Below are positions 32,963 through 45,432 of a stretch of DNA of 64,000 bases, one piece after another. Position numbers and translations under genes: made by a program. Origin of the DNA: Serendipita indica DSM 11827 (lineage: Eukaryota > Basidiomycota > Agaricomycetes > Sebacinales > Serendipitaceae); NCBI GenBank assembly GCA_910890315.1, contig CAJVGD010000042.1, positions 2,334,955 to 2,398,954 on the forward strand. Reading direction: 5' to 3'. The number at the start of each line of letters is the position of its first letter. Within the stretch, counting starts at the first letter, position 1. The notes under the pieces are model-generated. The model worked only from the letters and a program-made list of their open reading frames with translations. It was not told where the DNA came from and did no database searches.

Positions 32963-35900
32963 CTACCAATGACTAGGCTTTGGTGAGTCCCGAGAACGAC
33001 CAGAGGATCCGGCAGTCGATTGCAAAACCGAGAGCTTTCTGGTAAACGTAGCCGCTTGAAGGTCACTGCGACTCATCAGGGTCCTCGCGCTCCTCTCAGT
33101 GCGGCCAGATTCGGATCCACCCGAGGATCCTTGTACCCGAAATCTTGAAGCTACTCCATCACCACTGCCTTGACTCCCTACAAGCTGTTCTACTGCGGTA
33201 TGACGAGTCCCTGAGCGTTGATGGTCGCGAATCGGCCTTGGAGTCTCGAGCAAAGAGCTGGCCGACGAGCCACTTTCCGAAGAGTAGTCCTCTTCGTTTT
33301 GCAGGGGCGAACCATACCGAGCCATGGCGTGTTCAAGTGAGAGGTTATCAAATTTCTTCGATAATCTTCGGAGATCCTTTATCTTCCCTGTCATAAAGCG
33401 TGACATCCGGTTGGCCGCCTTGACGATGCTCTCGTCCTCAAAGCTGGTCGAGTTGCTGGAGGCAACCGCACGCGCAGTGTGAGTGTCGGCGAGGCGAAGA
33501 GGTCGACTCGGCACCGGTGGAGTACCACCAGCTGAGATGCCTTGTGCATAGGATTGGTTTGGATGAGGTTCGGGACGAGATTTGGATTCATTACGGCGAG
33601 CATTTCGTGTTCCAGGCGTCGCCTTCGACATGCTCGAGACTGCTTGAGATAGGATATGGTCAAAGCTGACGGTCTGCCGCTTGCTTCTCTTGCTTTCGTA
33701 GGCAGTTGCATGTGCCGTGGGGTTGTCAAGATTAAAGGGCGACATTTCGCGGGACAGGATAAAGAAGGACCCATCCTTGATGCGGCGCTGAATGAACTTC
33801 CAACGAGCCCGCGCCGGGTTGACTTCCGAGGCCGGCTGATACAGCGAGAGTGCCGCCATCTCCGTGTAGAAGCTCTCGACTCGCTCGGCAATCCTTGCGA
33901 GAAAGCCGATCAATGTAACAGAAAGCTTGTAAAGAGCCTATTTGGGACCTAGTTAGTACGCTTCAAACCAGGATACGAACTACTCTACCTGCTTCTCTTT
34001 GCTTGGGTAGGCCTGGACGACCTCGGCGACCCGTAAGAAAACATCATAGCCTTGACATAACTCTTCACGAATCTGCTCTATAAAGCGGACGTCCAACTCG
34101 CAGATATTGCGGGTGTACGCAATGATCCCATGCTGAAATGCGGGCGCACTGGTAGCAGAGTTGCTCACAAACTCTCCCAGTTCTGCAACCTCTTTGCGAG
34201 CCGCTACAGCCGCTGGACTGGAGCCGGCCTGGGTAATCGTCCCAACGATATCAGGCAGAAGTGACTCTTGGTCGTGATCGGCGACATAAAAGGAGAGTGT
34301 TAGAGTGAGCTCCTGCAATTTGGTGCCAAATAGTACGGGAAAGCCAGTGAGTGTAAGAAACCTAAAGGGAGCAAGCGATTAGTTGACGGAGACGAAATGC
34401 CATGAATAGCTTTACCTCGACTGAAGCTGATAGAGTTTTCGGATCGCATGAGTTGAAAGAAGGCCGTCGGAAAACCAAAGCTTCGAGTCTTTTTTGAGCG
34501 TATCAACTTCGAAAGAGAGCGTCGTCAAGCTCTCCACTGTCGTACGCAAATAATCCACCCAGCCATCGTAGAGGTCGTTGAGTTCTCTGGTCCGGAAGGC
34601 AGGCTTTGGTGTTAAGTAGCCGATGAAATATTTGCCAAGCAAGCTCATGACTTCTGGGTTGGTTGTGTGCGCAACCTCATCGAAAGTTACGCTTGCGTCG
34701 ATGCCAGCCGAGCCAGCAACGATTAGAGTTCCACCTGGATGAATAGGAAGAAACTCTGTTACATCATAAACAGAGCCGTGGACTCCAATCCACATCCTAG
34801 ACCCCTGTCTATGGCCCGTGTGTCTCGAAAGCTCGGATAACGGGATAAATGGCTCCTTCTCGCTCATGACTCTTGGCGTCATGAAAACGTCTAGCATGCA
34901 ACGACGCTCGGCAAATGCTTGAGCGAGAAGTTCATCCGCGCCTTCTGTAGTAACCGCTCGGAACTGATAGAGGGCTTTGCGGAATCCACGCATCACCGTC
35001 TCGTAGAGAGACACGCTCCCGCAAATATATAGATAACCGCCTAGGCCCCCGAGTTTGGTTGAGATGATCAGGTCGCACACCGTCGGTCCTTGATCAATGA
35101 TCGTGGCATCGATATATCGGGGTTCCATTGTCTTCTCCACAAGATCACGAGAGACGGGATCATATACGAGACCAGCGGTGTCCCGAGAGAAGGCAACGTG
35201 GAGCTCGAGCTTCCCCGATTGAACGTGGTCGCGAAGCTCGTGCTTATACAGAAACTTTTTTCTCGACTGCACGCCCAGGAATAAGATATTCCGACCAATG
35301 ACCCCGCTGTTGAGCCGTGCTTGCCAGAATCCACGGAAAGGCGCAATTCCCGAACCAGCAGCAAACATGGCTACAGGAGCGGCGGGAGAAACCGGAAGTT
35401 GGAAGTTGAGCGGTCGAGAGATTCCAATGAGGACCTATGTTCGATCAGCCGAAAGGTCGAGATGGCCCGAGATGACCAAAAGCGTTAACTCACCGTCTCG
35501 GTTGACTCCTTACCAGCAGTCAGAGGATGCCGTGGAGACCCGTCGACAGTAGGGTCTGGGTTGAGGAACCCCGAGCAGACGCCTGGACGCGAATTTGGTT
35601 GACCGTCGAAAAGTAGGAAGGGAGAGACTGGGTGTTCCGCTCGTGTAACGGTAAGATCAACTGACTTTGGGAGGAGGTCGAATGGAAAGCATGATATCGA
35701 ATATGTACGTGGCACTTCGGGTGGAATAAGTGCTGGAAGCCATGATAGATTGTCGAGAGGGAATGCTTGATCCCAAACATTTGCAGGTACATCGCCCAAG
35801 GCAGCCATAAGGAGATCACCCAGCGAACCGACGACCGGCCAAGTCTCTGAGCCGAGGACTTGCAAAGTTGCGGATGAAACTTGCACCATAGAGTGTATCT

Positions 35901-38391
35901 ATCATGAATGAGCCCAACGCGACCGTATCCCAGAGAGCTCACTGACCATGACTACAGTCTCCTTTGTCAACGGGGCGAGCTTGCCTTTACGAAGAATATC
36001 CCGAACAGTGAGAGAGCGCTCAAATCTCGAGTCGAGCTTTTTGACATCGGCTTCATGTCGTGCGTATCGCTTCCACTTGGACGCAGTGGGGGCATCCAGT
36101 GGGACGGTTACGTCCAGGAAATCGATCAGACCAAGTGCACCGACCACTTTCTGATGAACATGTCGGATATCAAACTCAAATCAAAGAGACTGACTCACCT
36201 CGACATCTGACCAAGAGTTTAAGGGCATCACTGCAAGTCGGTCGCCAGGGATAAACGTCAAGCCAACATTTTCGAGATCAAAAGTGACTTGGCCTGTCGA
36301 GCGATGCGGGTCGTCGTCGATGGACGTGCGTTTGACAATCTTGGCAAGGAAGCGACATTCGTCATAGGTACCTCTCATTTCTTGCGGCTGAACGTCAAGG
36401 GATTCCGCACCACGGTATGGTTCGAGCCGCTCCTTCATCGAATCGGCGAGCGTCTTATGAACGGTTTGCCAAGGACGGCCGACAGTATCAGACGATCCTG
36501 CACCTCCACTGTCACATGTGAGTAAATGCGCAGTCAACGAGAAATGTACAAACTTTGTCTCGACTCTGCCTGTTTTCGCGACGATCTCCAAAAAGCCATA
36601 GACTTTGTCTGGTCTGTCGTTAGCTTTTGCCTCTTGTCGGTCTTATACAATTCACGAACATCGATGGGTACCCCTAATGAAATCAATCAGCGGCCGAAAG
36701 GAGACGGGTAATAATACGCACATGAATCCCTTCTCTCCCGCGTAACTCTCTACTATAGCATCCAGGACGCCAATTAATCGTGGATCCCCACTTTTCTGAA
36801 TATAAGGTACGACTGGATAGTGATTCTCAATCGCAGCAAGAAAAGCGCGAATGTTGAGTGGCATCCATGCTCTTAGGTGAATCGACTCGATTCCGAGGAA
36901 CGACTTGAAATTCGTCCGCTGCCGACTATATGAGCGGAGGACAAGTAACTGAAATCGTCTTACCATAAGGAATGCATCCATGCATTGGAAAACGGGCAAG
37001 AATAGCCCAGAAAGCGCAGGAACGCGCTTAGATAAAGGTGCTGAGAATTTTGCGTATCCTAATCACAGCTAAGCTTTTCTGTGAGATTCACGCATCATAC
37101 TTACCTTGACCCCATGAAGCCGGTGGTGCAAAGTTTTCTGCTCTTGTTAGCGAGATGAGACGTCGGGTTCGTAAACGTACCACCAGAGTGAGGATTGACG
37201 GAAATCTTGTGAAATACGTATGAGAGCTGGTCGATGATCTCCTTTAGTTTGATCAACTCGACCAAGAGGCCGTCATTGTCCTTCTCCATCACCCGTTCTT
37301 GACACCGAGCAATTAGGTCCGGTCCAGGAATGAATAGGCCGTGAACTTCAGCCTAAATCGGTTATAAAAATGTAACGGCAGCAGCATGTGTGACGAACCA
37401 TGCAAAGCAAGAACATGGCTTCACCGCGATCCTTGAATATGGGCCAGCGCAAGTCCATGTTCTCTGCACGAGGAAGATATGGATATATCGAAGTTGGGTC
37501 TCGAATCTATGAGGTGTAAGATACTCGGATCGCGCTTGAATGAGCCCTCTGACCTTGTAGTTGTGAAGCGAGACGTCGGATTGGGAGAGGTACGGGAGAG
37601 GACGACCCAGTCTCGTGCATACTTGCCGAAATGGGATGACAATGTTACGAGGTATACCAATTGTTTCTGGTTCCTCGTCTGGTTCTCCATGGGAGTTTGT
37701 CAACTGCTCCTTGCGGACACCTTTGACGATTCCTTCGTGGCCATCGTTGCGCTCCTCATAGCGCCAGATAGAGGCGAGGATTCCCAAGCAGACGACTGCG
37801 GCCCATAGTGCTGCGTCTGGAATAGTGGCTTCGGACCCGTCGATGAGAGGTAGCTCGAGAATAGCCTCACGAATGCGGCCTCGTGCTGCTCAGGAAAGAA
37901 AATTAGCAACCTGGTTCAACGAATGATGACGAATTCCCACCGATTAGACCTGGCATTCGAGAACAAATGTCACTCCATACCCTTCCAGGTGAGAGTGCGA
38001 GCGCAGCGGGTGCCGCATTTGGATCTGGGGGACAAAATCCATGCTTTGTCGATAGCCATCCGTCGCGCCACCCAGTCACAGGTCCCAATGCATCAGCTCT
38101 CTCTAGAACGCGCCGAGCGGGTGCTCCAAGAGCGACTGCGAGGATATCGGCTTCAGAGGGATTCAGTGAGTCCGCGTTCGCCATATTCTTTGTGATCTCT
38201 TTAGGAGGAGCAGTAGGTAAGAGAACCTGGCAGATAGTCTTTCGCTCCTTTTCCAGCGCCACTTCAGCACCACGAGTACCTGGGGACGATCCATATAGGG
38301 TTTGCGATCCAGATGCTTCCAAGGAGCCCAAGAAGGCACATCCTCGTGGGCCATACCCAGCAAAGGTTTGGCCAGTTGCAGGACAGCTCAT
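32963..38391 (-). CDS. IDO-like dioxygenase / FAD-NADPH reductase / cytochrome b5 fusion (about 15 exons)
   Basis: Very large multidomain redox protein, roughly 1600 residues. N-terminal: MSCPATGQTFAGYGPRG, then an indoleamine 2,3-dioxygenase-like heme domain (RPLPYLSQSDVSLHNYK, NMDLRWPIFKDRGEAMF, YVFHKISVNPHSG, YAKFSAPLSKRVPALSG, LRAWMPLNIRAFLAAI, SGDPRLIGVLDAIV, then GTHRYKVYGFLEIV, whose His fits the proximal heme ligand). Middle: sulfite-reductase/P450-reductase-like FAD and NADPH domain (FIPGDRLAVMPLN, RTYSISCFPFDLL, AAGSGIAPFRGFWQ, GYLYICGS), without an FMN domain. Then cytochrome b5 (YDVTEFLPIHPGGT, with VAHTTN for the second heme His). The C-terminal ~520 residues are helical then Ser-rich. 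The start at 38391 is the first ATG of the N-terminal frame. I joined the exons of the N-terminal half and the last three junctions by GT-AG sites in frame; those in the middle of the reductase are approximate. No break seen. Role inferred: a heme oxygenase that carries its own electron-transfer chain. Confidence 0.82.
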
Positions 38392-39427
38392 GTCGAAGAG
38401 CTCTCAACGGTGTAATAAAGGGATAGTTGTGTAGTGGTTCCGCTCTGCGGATAAGATTGTGGGGAAAGAAGGGGTTTAGGCAAAGGCGATGAAGACGGAG
38501 CAAAGTTTTAAGAGTGGTTGTTGAATAAGCGGATTGAGACGGCCCAAACTGTAGCCTTGCCAAGAACCTCTGAATGTATTGCTGCTGCGGATGAACGCCG
38601 ACTGCCGGGAAGCAGGAAGGGGCAACCGTGACAGAAGATTCAGTGATGGTTGCCGAACCTTGTGCTTCTGTGATATAGACCAGCGGATTTGGACCTTGCG
38701 AATGCTGTTCTCAGTGAAAACTTGGAAAGCGGAAAAGAGATGATACGTACCAACGACGGGTCAACGACTGATATCTGTAGTTAGTATCGTGTCGAATAAA
38801 CTATACTAATGATTTGCTGGTCAGTAGGAGGGCACGGATGATCAAACGGGCTACACGTCGCCTAGACGATCAGCTACAGCGGCTTCAGCCACACTTAAGC
38901 GAGTGTCTTGGCAAGTCAGGAACCGAGATTCATTCAAACAGCACGTCGTCGTTACACCTTTGCCTTGTTCCATCGAATTTGGGATGCGGGTCACGGTTTG
39001 TTCGACCAAATGAAAACGAACGGCATGTTTCCATGGAATCATCATGGTATTACCTGTCCTAGAGCACATTTGACGACCTCGATGGCGACATCCAAGGCCC
39101 AGAGCCTGCTGAGGCACGGTCCAGGTTGGAGAGTTGGCCTCGAACAGACCTGAGGGCCTTTCTCGCTCTATGAATTAGGTTTATAAACACATATTGCATC
39201 GTTGTGCTCAGCTGAGACCCAAAGACAAAGGTTTCGGAATTCTGCTGAATTGACCTGCTACTTACTGTTCGGGCGTCAAAGATGGCTATGACTCGACAAA
39301 CTCAAGAGCGCTAGTTCTGAGACAAATTCATCTCCTCACTCTCTACTTGACATGAAAGCATGATTAGGGGAGACACTGTGAGTACCATTCTGTTGAGTTC
39401 GTTAGTAAATGGGAAACGGATAGTGAC
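38392..39427. other. Intergenic stretch
   Basis: Promoter side of the fusion oxidoreductase gene and 3' side of the lyase gene. Open frames are short and unsupported; I see no gene. Confidence 0.5.
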
Positions 39428-41859
39428 TCAAGCCGAACCATTGCTATATGTGCATGTCCCACTTGCACAAGTCATTGGGCCAGTCCTGTATCATGTCAAC
39501 GTCCGAACACGGACACAGCGAATGTACGTACCAGTTGGCCCCACCGCACTGCCCGTAAACTAGATAAAGATCAGTTAGCGAGATCGTTGGGTAACTTGCT
39601 GTCACTTACGAGGGGCGCCTCCACTTGCAGTTGTCGAAGTCGGTCTCGTGGAGGAAGAGGAACTCGCTCTGGTTGTACTCGTACTAGAGGTACCAGACGA
39701 GGATCCACTTGTGATAAGTTGGACAGAGTCGTAGACCTCGACGCGCGTGAGCATGGATCGTACGGCGGAATGCAACGACTTACAAAACTGGGTGAGAGGA
39801 ATCCAGTAGACGTGCTTCCAGAGATGACGTTGATGAGAATTGTGTTCTCACCGGCCTTGAGCGTTCCGGCGGGTATATTGACTGTATACATGATATTGAA
39901 GCCGCGATACGTTCCACGAGTGAACCCTCGAGAGTTCAACTGTTCAAGATTAGAGGATCTGGATGGAAATAAGAGGCATTACTTTACATCTGTAGGTGCA
40001 CCAGGAACTGGGCCAACCCAGCCGTTGACTATCAAGTCATCAATGAGCTGTTGGCGTGAAGAAACGTGGGCGGACCTGTAGCTTGGGGACGACCACCGGC
40101 GTATGAGAGCGATGTCGCGATCCGGAGAGTTGCTGCTCCAGTCTGCGCTGATGTGAGGGTAAACTTGATTGTCGTAGGATTGTTATAGTCCTTGATTTGC
40201 GCCATAGGGAACCCGGAGAGGGCAGTGCTTCCCACAATGTATGTTTTTGCGTTCCAGGTTGACATTCGAACGTCAGAGGGGTGCATGTGCTGCTGCAAAT
40301 CGGCATTTTGGAATCCTACACCAAATAAGTTTACAAAAGCCACCATACAGAGATGACGACCCACCATCGGGCTGTCCATCCAGCTCTCCAATAGACCAAA
40401 GAGGACTGATCGCAGCCTCTTGTGACGCAATGTTCGATGTAACACTTGCACCGGCACCGACCGACACGGTCTGACTTGCTACCTCGAACTCGTCCCGGTA
40501 AAGTTTCTAGCGAGGATTAGACTAGTAATCCATAGACATTAATATTTACCATCGTATAGGTGCCAGCCTTCATAGGAGGAGAGGTAAACGAACCGCTCGA
40601 CGAAGCGTACGCCCAATATTGGGCGTTATTGTTGTACCTAGATGCCAACGATTCAGTTTGCCATATGGTGTATAACAGAGAGTGTACCAGTGTACCACGC
40701 GCTGGTAGCTGCTGGAAACGCCAGACACCGAGCCACTAACGGTTCCGCGCCCGCTAGCGCCCACCCAACCTTGGATACCGAGGCTCCCAAAGAAGGATAC
40801 GTCCAAGGACTTTGATGGCAGGCCAGAACGGCTAAAGACCATAGCGTACGGTCCGTGAAGTCCCATTCGATAGCTTTCGGTTTGCGCATGTCCAGAGTTC
40901 TGTCAATGTCAATGAACAGCCTCCGACTGTTGATCAACGCACCATGTAGAAATACAGGGCATGATAGGCGGCTGCTGAGCCGTTAAAGACGGTTTCTACA
41001 ATCTCGAATACGCACCTCCGCGGTCAGACTGCAACAAAGTGAGGATAGTAATGTGGAAATGTATTATGGACGTACGTTAATGTCCCGATGGAATGGTCCT
41101 CCAGACGATGATTCATAGCTCGTAGGGTTCGGAATTACCATTGAAATGACAACGTCGTTGCCGCTCACCGCTACCAGTGTTTTGAGCAACCAGGGTCAAA
41201 AAATCGTCTGGTTTTATCAAACTTACAGTGAACTTGGTCGTCGATATGGCGAACACTCGAATAAAACTTGGAATATGTTTTGCCATCAGATGCCCTGAAC
41301 ACATCCGAACCCTCGACCGTGGAGCTTGTGAGGTCGGTGTAGGATCCTTGAATACCATTCGGTAGTAGAGACCTATTGAGACGCGCAATGTAACGGAGTT
41401 CCCCTATAGAAGGCTCTGCGCTGCAGACAATGAGTGAGAGTGCCGGGGAGCTGTGGAAGTTCTTACGTGATGTAAGTTGCCATATAGATCGTCGAGTCAC
41501 CGCTCTAGCAATAGTATTAGCGTTAGAAAGAACATTATTGTTTTTGATCGTACCTTGACAACATAATAGTGGGTCAGCGTCGACGTAACGCAAGTAACCT
41601 TGATATAAGAGCCACTCTGCGTGGCCGATACAGAGGCTGAGCCGAGTCCAGAGCCAATATGTGAGTAGGTGGACTGGTACTGGTATTCTGCTCCACGATA
41701 GACGAGCGAAGTGATGTCGCAGGTGTTGCTATTGACCTTGAAGACGAGGGAGTTGGAGCTGCCTGCGTCGACGGTGATTGTACTCCCACTAGAAGAATAT
41801 CCAAATGCCGCATATGCGGTGCGAACGGTGCAAACGGATAGCAGCAAGGCGAGCCTCAT
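39428..41859 (-). CDS. Rhamnogalacturonan lyase (PL4) with C-terminal CBM1
   Basis: Secreted enzyme cleaving the rhamnogalacturonan I backbone of pectin by beta-elimination. Multi-exon; start at 41859 gives a signal peptide ([17 protein letters not shown]). Family landmarks in order: [90 protein letters not shown] near 40560 then [46 protein letters not shown]. After a ~30-residue Ser/Thr linker comes a family-1 carbohydrate-binding module ([10 protein letters not shown], intron, [18 protein letters not shown]) that stops before the usual final aromatic and Cys. Exon edges were read individually but not summed. A GH43 gene is transcribed divergently 1.6 kb away, making a small wall-degrading pair. 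Confidence 0.9.
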
Positions 41860-43424
41860 TTCCAAGGTAGGGATATAGGGCGGCGTAAGGGAGAGCACCT
41901 GGTACGCCGAAAGGGTGCATATAAAGGGTCTAATTGCAGTTTCAATCTACTGATGTCGGTGTCTTGTCGGCCTCGTTGAGTGCAATTACTGCCGCGCGGT
42001 GAGGCCGTCCCGATGCCAAGAGGACGTCCAAGAAGGATTCATAGCTATCACAACGATTTCATTAGACGGCGCGGGGTGCTTCAGGAAGAAATCTTGATCC
42101 AGAGTGCCGACGAGATTCAGCCACGGCCCGTTGCTCATGTCGTCTCCCGTTGATCCGGGTGCTAATGAATCCTTAGATCAGTACATAGACACGTTTGAGG
42201 ATCCAAAGGCAGGTAGACGATTGATTCTAATGACCAAATGAACGTCGGCTTCCTCGGTATGCGAGGAAATTGATTCCGACGAGTCGACTGCCGAGATTTA
42301 TCAAACGGACCGAGTCGTGGCAGGCGACAAGGTTACACAGTCGCAAACTTGGACCCTTCCACACCTTTTCGTACGTCAAGCAGAGCACAAAACAGTGACA
42401 ATCACGCCGACTCGGGCTCATTAACTCTCCTGGATGTAGAGTTGGGCGTTGTTTACTACAAAACTGCAGCAACGTCGTAACTGTCGGGGAGGAATGGGAG
42501 CTAACGATCCATTCGGATGATCTAAACGCTTTTATTATAGCTCTAGAATATGAATATACGATATTTATACTACAACGGGCCGCTCAACGGTGCCATGACG
42601 AGTCTGCCCTTGCTCTCTGCGACCGACAACGGCGCCTAGTTTGCGTTCTCTCTTTCCACTCGCAATACACTTCACCCACGTATTGAAACAGAGACGAAGA
42701 TCGGTGCCTATGAGCACAACGCACGGACGCCTCAATGTCGCACCTGGGAAAACCGGTGCGAAGACGAGTATGTACCCGTATTCACTTATACTGAAAGGAG
42801 AATAAACGAACCAAGAGCGAGTTCCACTTGGCGAGCCTGTTCACTGACCCCAACTCCTCCAGAATGTCGCAATTTGAGATCTTTCTAACCATTTCCTTAA
42901 TCTAGCTACACAGGATCCCAATTTTGTTCTTCTTGTGTGGCATCTCACCGCGTCAGGAGAGCCAAGAACCGAGAACGATCCCTCGAAAGCGACGTTCATC
43001 AATCAATCGCATGATTTTCACACGGATTTGCGAATACCGTTACACAAAAATAGGTTGCGCCATGACATTCCGGCTACATCGCGGGGCGTCCTCAGCCTGT
43101 TCGGTCCACCGACGTACACAGTTCTCACAAGGTGAAACACAAAGTACGATATGATTCGGTATTTTTGCAAATTCGCCTGTTACCCCTCACCTTACCGTGT
43201 TCACTTTCGGATGATTATTTTGTCCTCTAGGTCAATTCCGAATCATTTACTACGTTAAATATTGCTTCTTCTATATAGTCGAAACTCAGAAGCGACCATT
43301 CGACGAACTTGGCCCTATTGAGAGTACCGGTACCACTCCGGATTATCCGACGCTACAAACCCAAGAGATGTTCGCGACATAAAAGGACAACGTGTTTACA
43401 AATCTCTTCTCTAGTCGACCCACG
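41860..43424. other. Divergent intergenic region between PL4 and GH43 genes
   Basis: About 1.56 kb shared upstream sequence of two outward-facing cell-wall-enzyme genes. No convincing open frame: candidates at 42227-42472 and 42924-43154 lack domains, signal peptides and splice partners. Regulatory sites are expected here but I cannot name any from sequence alone. Confidence 0.5.
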
Positions 43425-45432
43425 ATGTTTGCTCCATTTGTTCTCGTTGCGTTGGGTGGGTCTTCTTCTCACTCACTCATGGACCCGACTCACGAACCTC
43501 TAGCGGCGACCATTGTCTCCGGATTCAAGAATCCGATCATTTCTGGTGTCAATCCAGATCCTAGTATTGCCAGAAAAGGCAAGGATTACTTCCTGGCGAC
43601 ATCATCATTCGAATACTTGTGGGTAATCTCTTCGACATCGTATGAAATCTAACTCGAGTCTAGCCCCGGCGTCCCGATATATCACTCCACGGACCTGTAC
43701 GTAGAGATACGGCTTCATAGCCCGCGTGCTCACGTTATCTAGGATCAAATGGGAGGTAATCGGGCATGCGCTCAACCGTCCATCGCAGCTCGACCTGCGC
43801 GGGACTGCACCAAGTGGAGGTGTATTCGCACCCACATTACGGTACAATCAAAAGACGGACACGTTTTACATGGTCACGACGCCTTTTCATGTCATCAGCC
43901 CTCCTGATAACACAACTCTCTTGCCTCGCTCGTTCTACGTGTCGACAAAGAATATTTTCGACGAAACCGCTTGGTCCGATCCTATCTGGGTGGATCAATG
44001 GGGAATCGATCCTGATCTCTTCTTCGATGATGACGGCAAGGTATACTTTACATCGACATTTGGTTCAACCGATCTCGGCTATCCCGACTCGGGATACTTT
44101 GCAATCTGGACGACAGAAATCGATATCAAAACGGGCAATTCGCTCACAGAGGCACGCTTCCAAGTCCAAAGCCAGTACACGAACCCTCGATTGACAGAAG
44201 CTCCTCACCTCTTCAAGCTGAACGGCAAATATCATCTCATCACAGCCGACAGTGAGTTTATTCTCGCCCGACGGGGTGGTATATTGACCACCTTAGGCGG
44301 CACCGATATTGATCACAAGACGGTGCATTATATGGGCGACACGCCCTATGGCCCTTGGAAAGCCGATCCGAATAATCCACTGCTGTTCAATGGTGCGCTA
44401 TGTTACTCTATGGCAACTCTACTTCGCTCACATTCCCAAAGGCCGCGATCGCTCTCAGCCTATTCTCGCGACTGGACATGCGGACCTTGTTCAAACTCCC
44501 GGCGGTGATTGGTATGCAGTATTCCTGGCCACTCGACCGCAGAACCCGACCAACAGCACGGGTCATCCTCAGCTCGGTCGCGAGACATTTATGGCACCAG
44601 CAAAGTGGACATCAGACGGATGGCTCAAAATTAACGACGGGAAGGATATTACATTCGACATGCCCGGTCTCTACAACCTTCAACCACCAAAAATCTGGAG
44701 AGACGACTTTCGTGGAAAGTTTGTTGACAAGGCGTGGTATACTCAGAGGACGCCGTAAGTATACACAATCTTTATGGCCATCTACTGAGTCTACTAGGTA
44801 TAAAAAGTTCCACTCGTTTGTTCCAGGGGGTCTTCGGCTCCATCCCAATGTCTATACGCTCAGCGACCGAGAAACGCCTGCCGCGTTCTTCCGCAAACAA
44901 AAGGACCTCAACGTCGTCTTCAGTGCTGAACTCGACTTTAAACCCACTTCGACTCGTCACGAGGCAGGAATTACCGTATTCCTCTCCATCTGGTATCATA
45001 ACGAGGTCGGCATCACTCTTCATCCAGATACAAAGGAGCGGACGCTGTTCGTCAAGACCCGCACAGGTCCAAATGCAGATCTGACGACCAAATACGTACC
45101 ACTCACCCGTCCGGGACCCGTCAAGCTCTTCATCAAGGCCGAGCCAAATCAGTACTCCCTCGGATATGCTGTCGGACCTGGCCCAGCCAAGTATCTCGCT
45201 CAAGTCGACAACCAGTGGCTACAATCATACGTTCAAGGGTCCGTATTTCCTCAGTGTCACAACTTTGGCTGACATAACGAAAGGTGGCAAAACTTTGTAG
45301 GGGCTCACTTTGGTGTCTACGCATCCGCGAACAAACTGCCCGCGCTTGTATCAGCGGTATGCCTCTGTATTCTCAAACGCTTCAACTCATGCCTTTTAGG
45401 ATTTCAAGTACGTTCAAACCGAGTTGCAATAG
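43425..45432 (+). CDS. Secreted glycoside hydrolase family 43 (beta-xylosidase/arabinosidase type)
   Basis: Five-bladed propeller hydrolase of xylan or arabinan side chains. Exon starts/ends read: 43425-43618, 43664-43696, from 43743 onward with further introns at about 44250-44300, 44391-44440, 44755-44800, 45240-45285 and a last exon ending 45432. N-terminal hydrophobic signal (MFAPFVLVALGGSSS). Catalytic residues of the family are visible: the Asp base in NPDPSI, the pKa-modulating Asp in GIDPDLFFDDDG and the acid Glu in EAPHLFK. FPGVPIYHSTDLIKWEVIG and LDLRGTAPSGGVFAPTL resemble the beta-xylosidase branch. The C-terminal half is the beta-sandwich domain seen in GH43 xylosidases (FHSFVPGGLRLHPN, AGITVFLSIWYHNE). 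Substrate not certain. Confidence 0.9.

Noticed and set aside
37101-38391. Cytochrome P450 as the heme domain of the fusion protein
   Set aside because: No Cys heme-ligand motif or ExxR; the order of motifs (RPLPYLS, NMDLRWP, YAKFSAPLSKRVPALSG, GDPRL) fits the IDO superfamily better.
42227-42472. Minus-strand frame in the PL4-GH43 intergenic region
   Set aside because: No domain, signal or splice context; size is within chance expectation.
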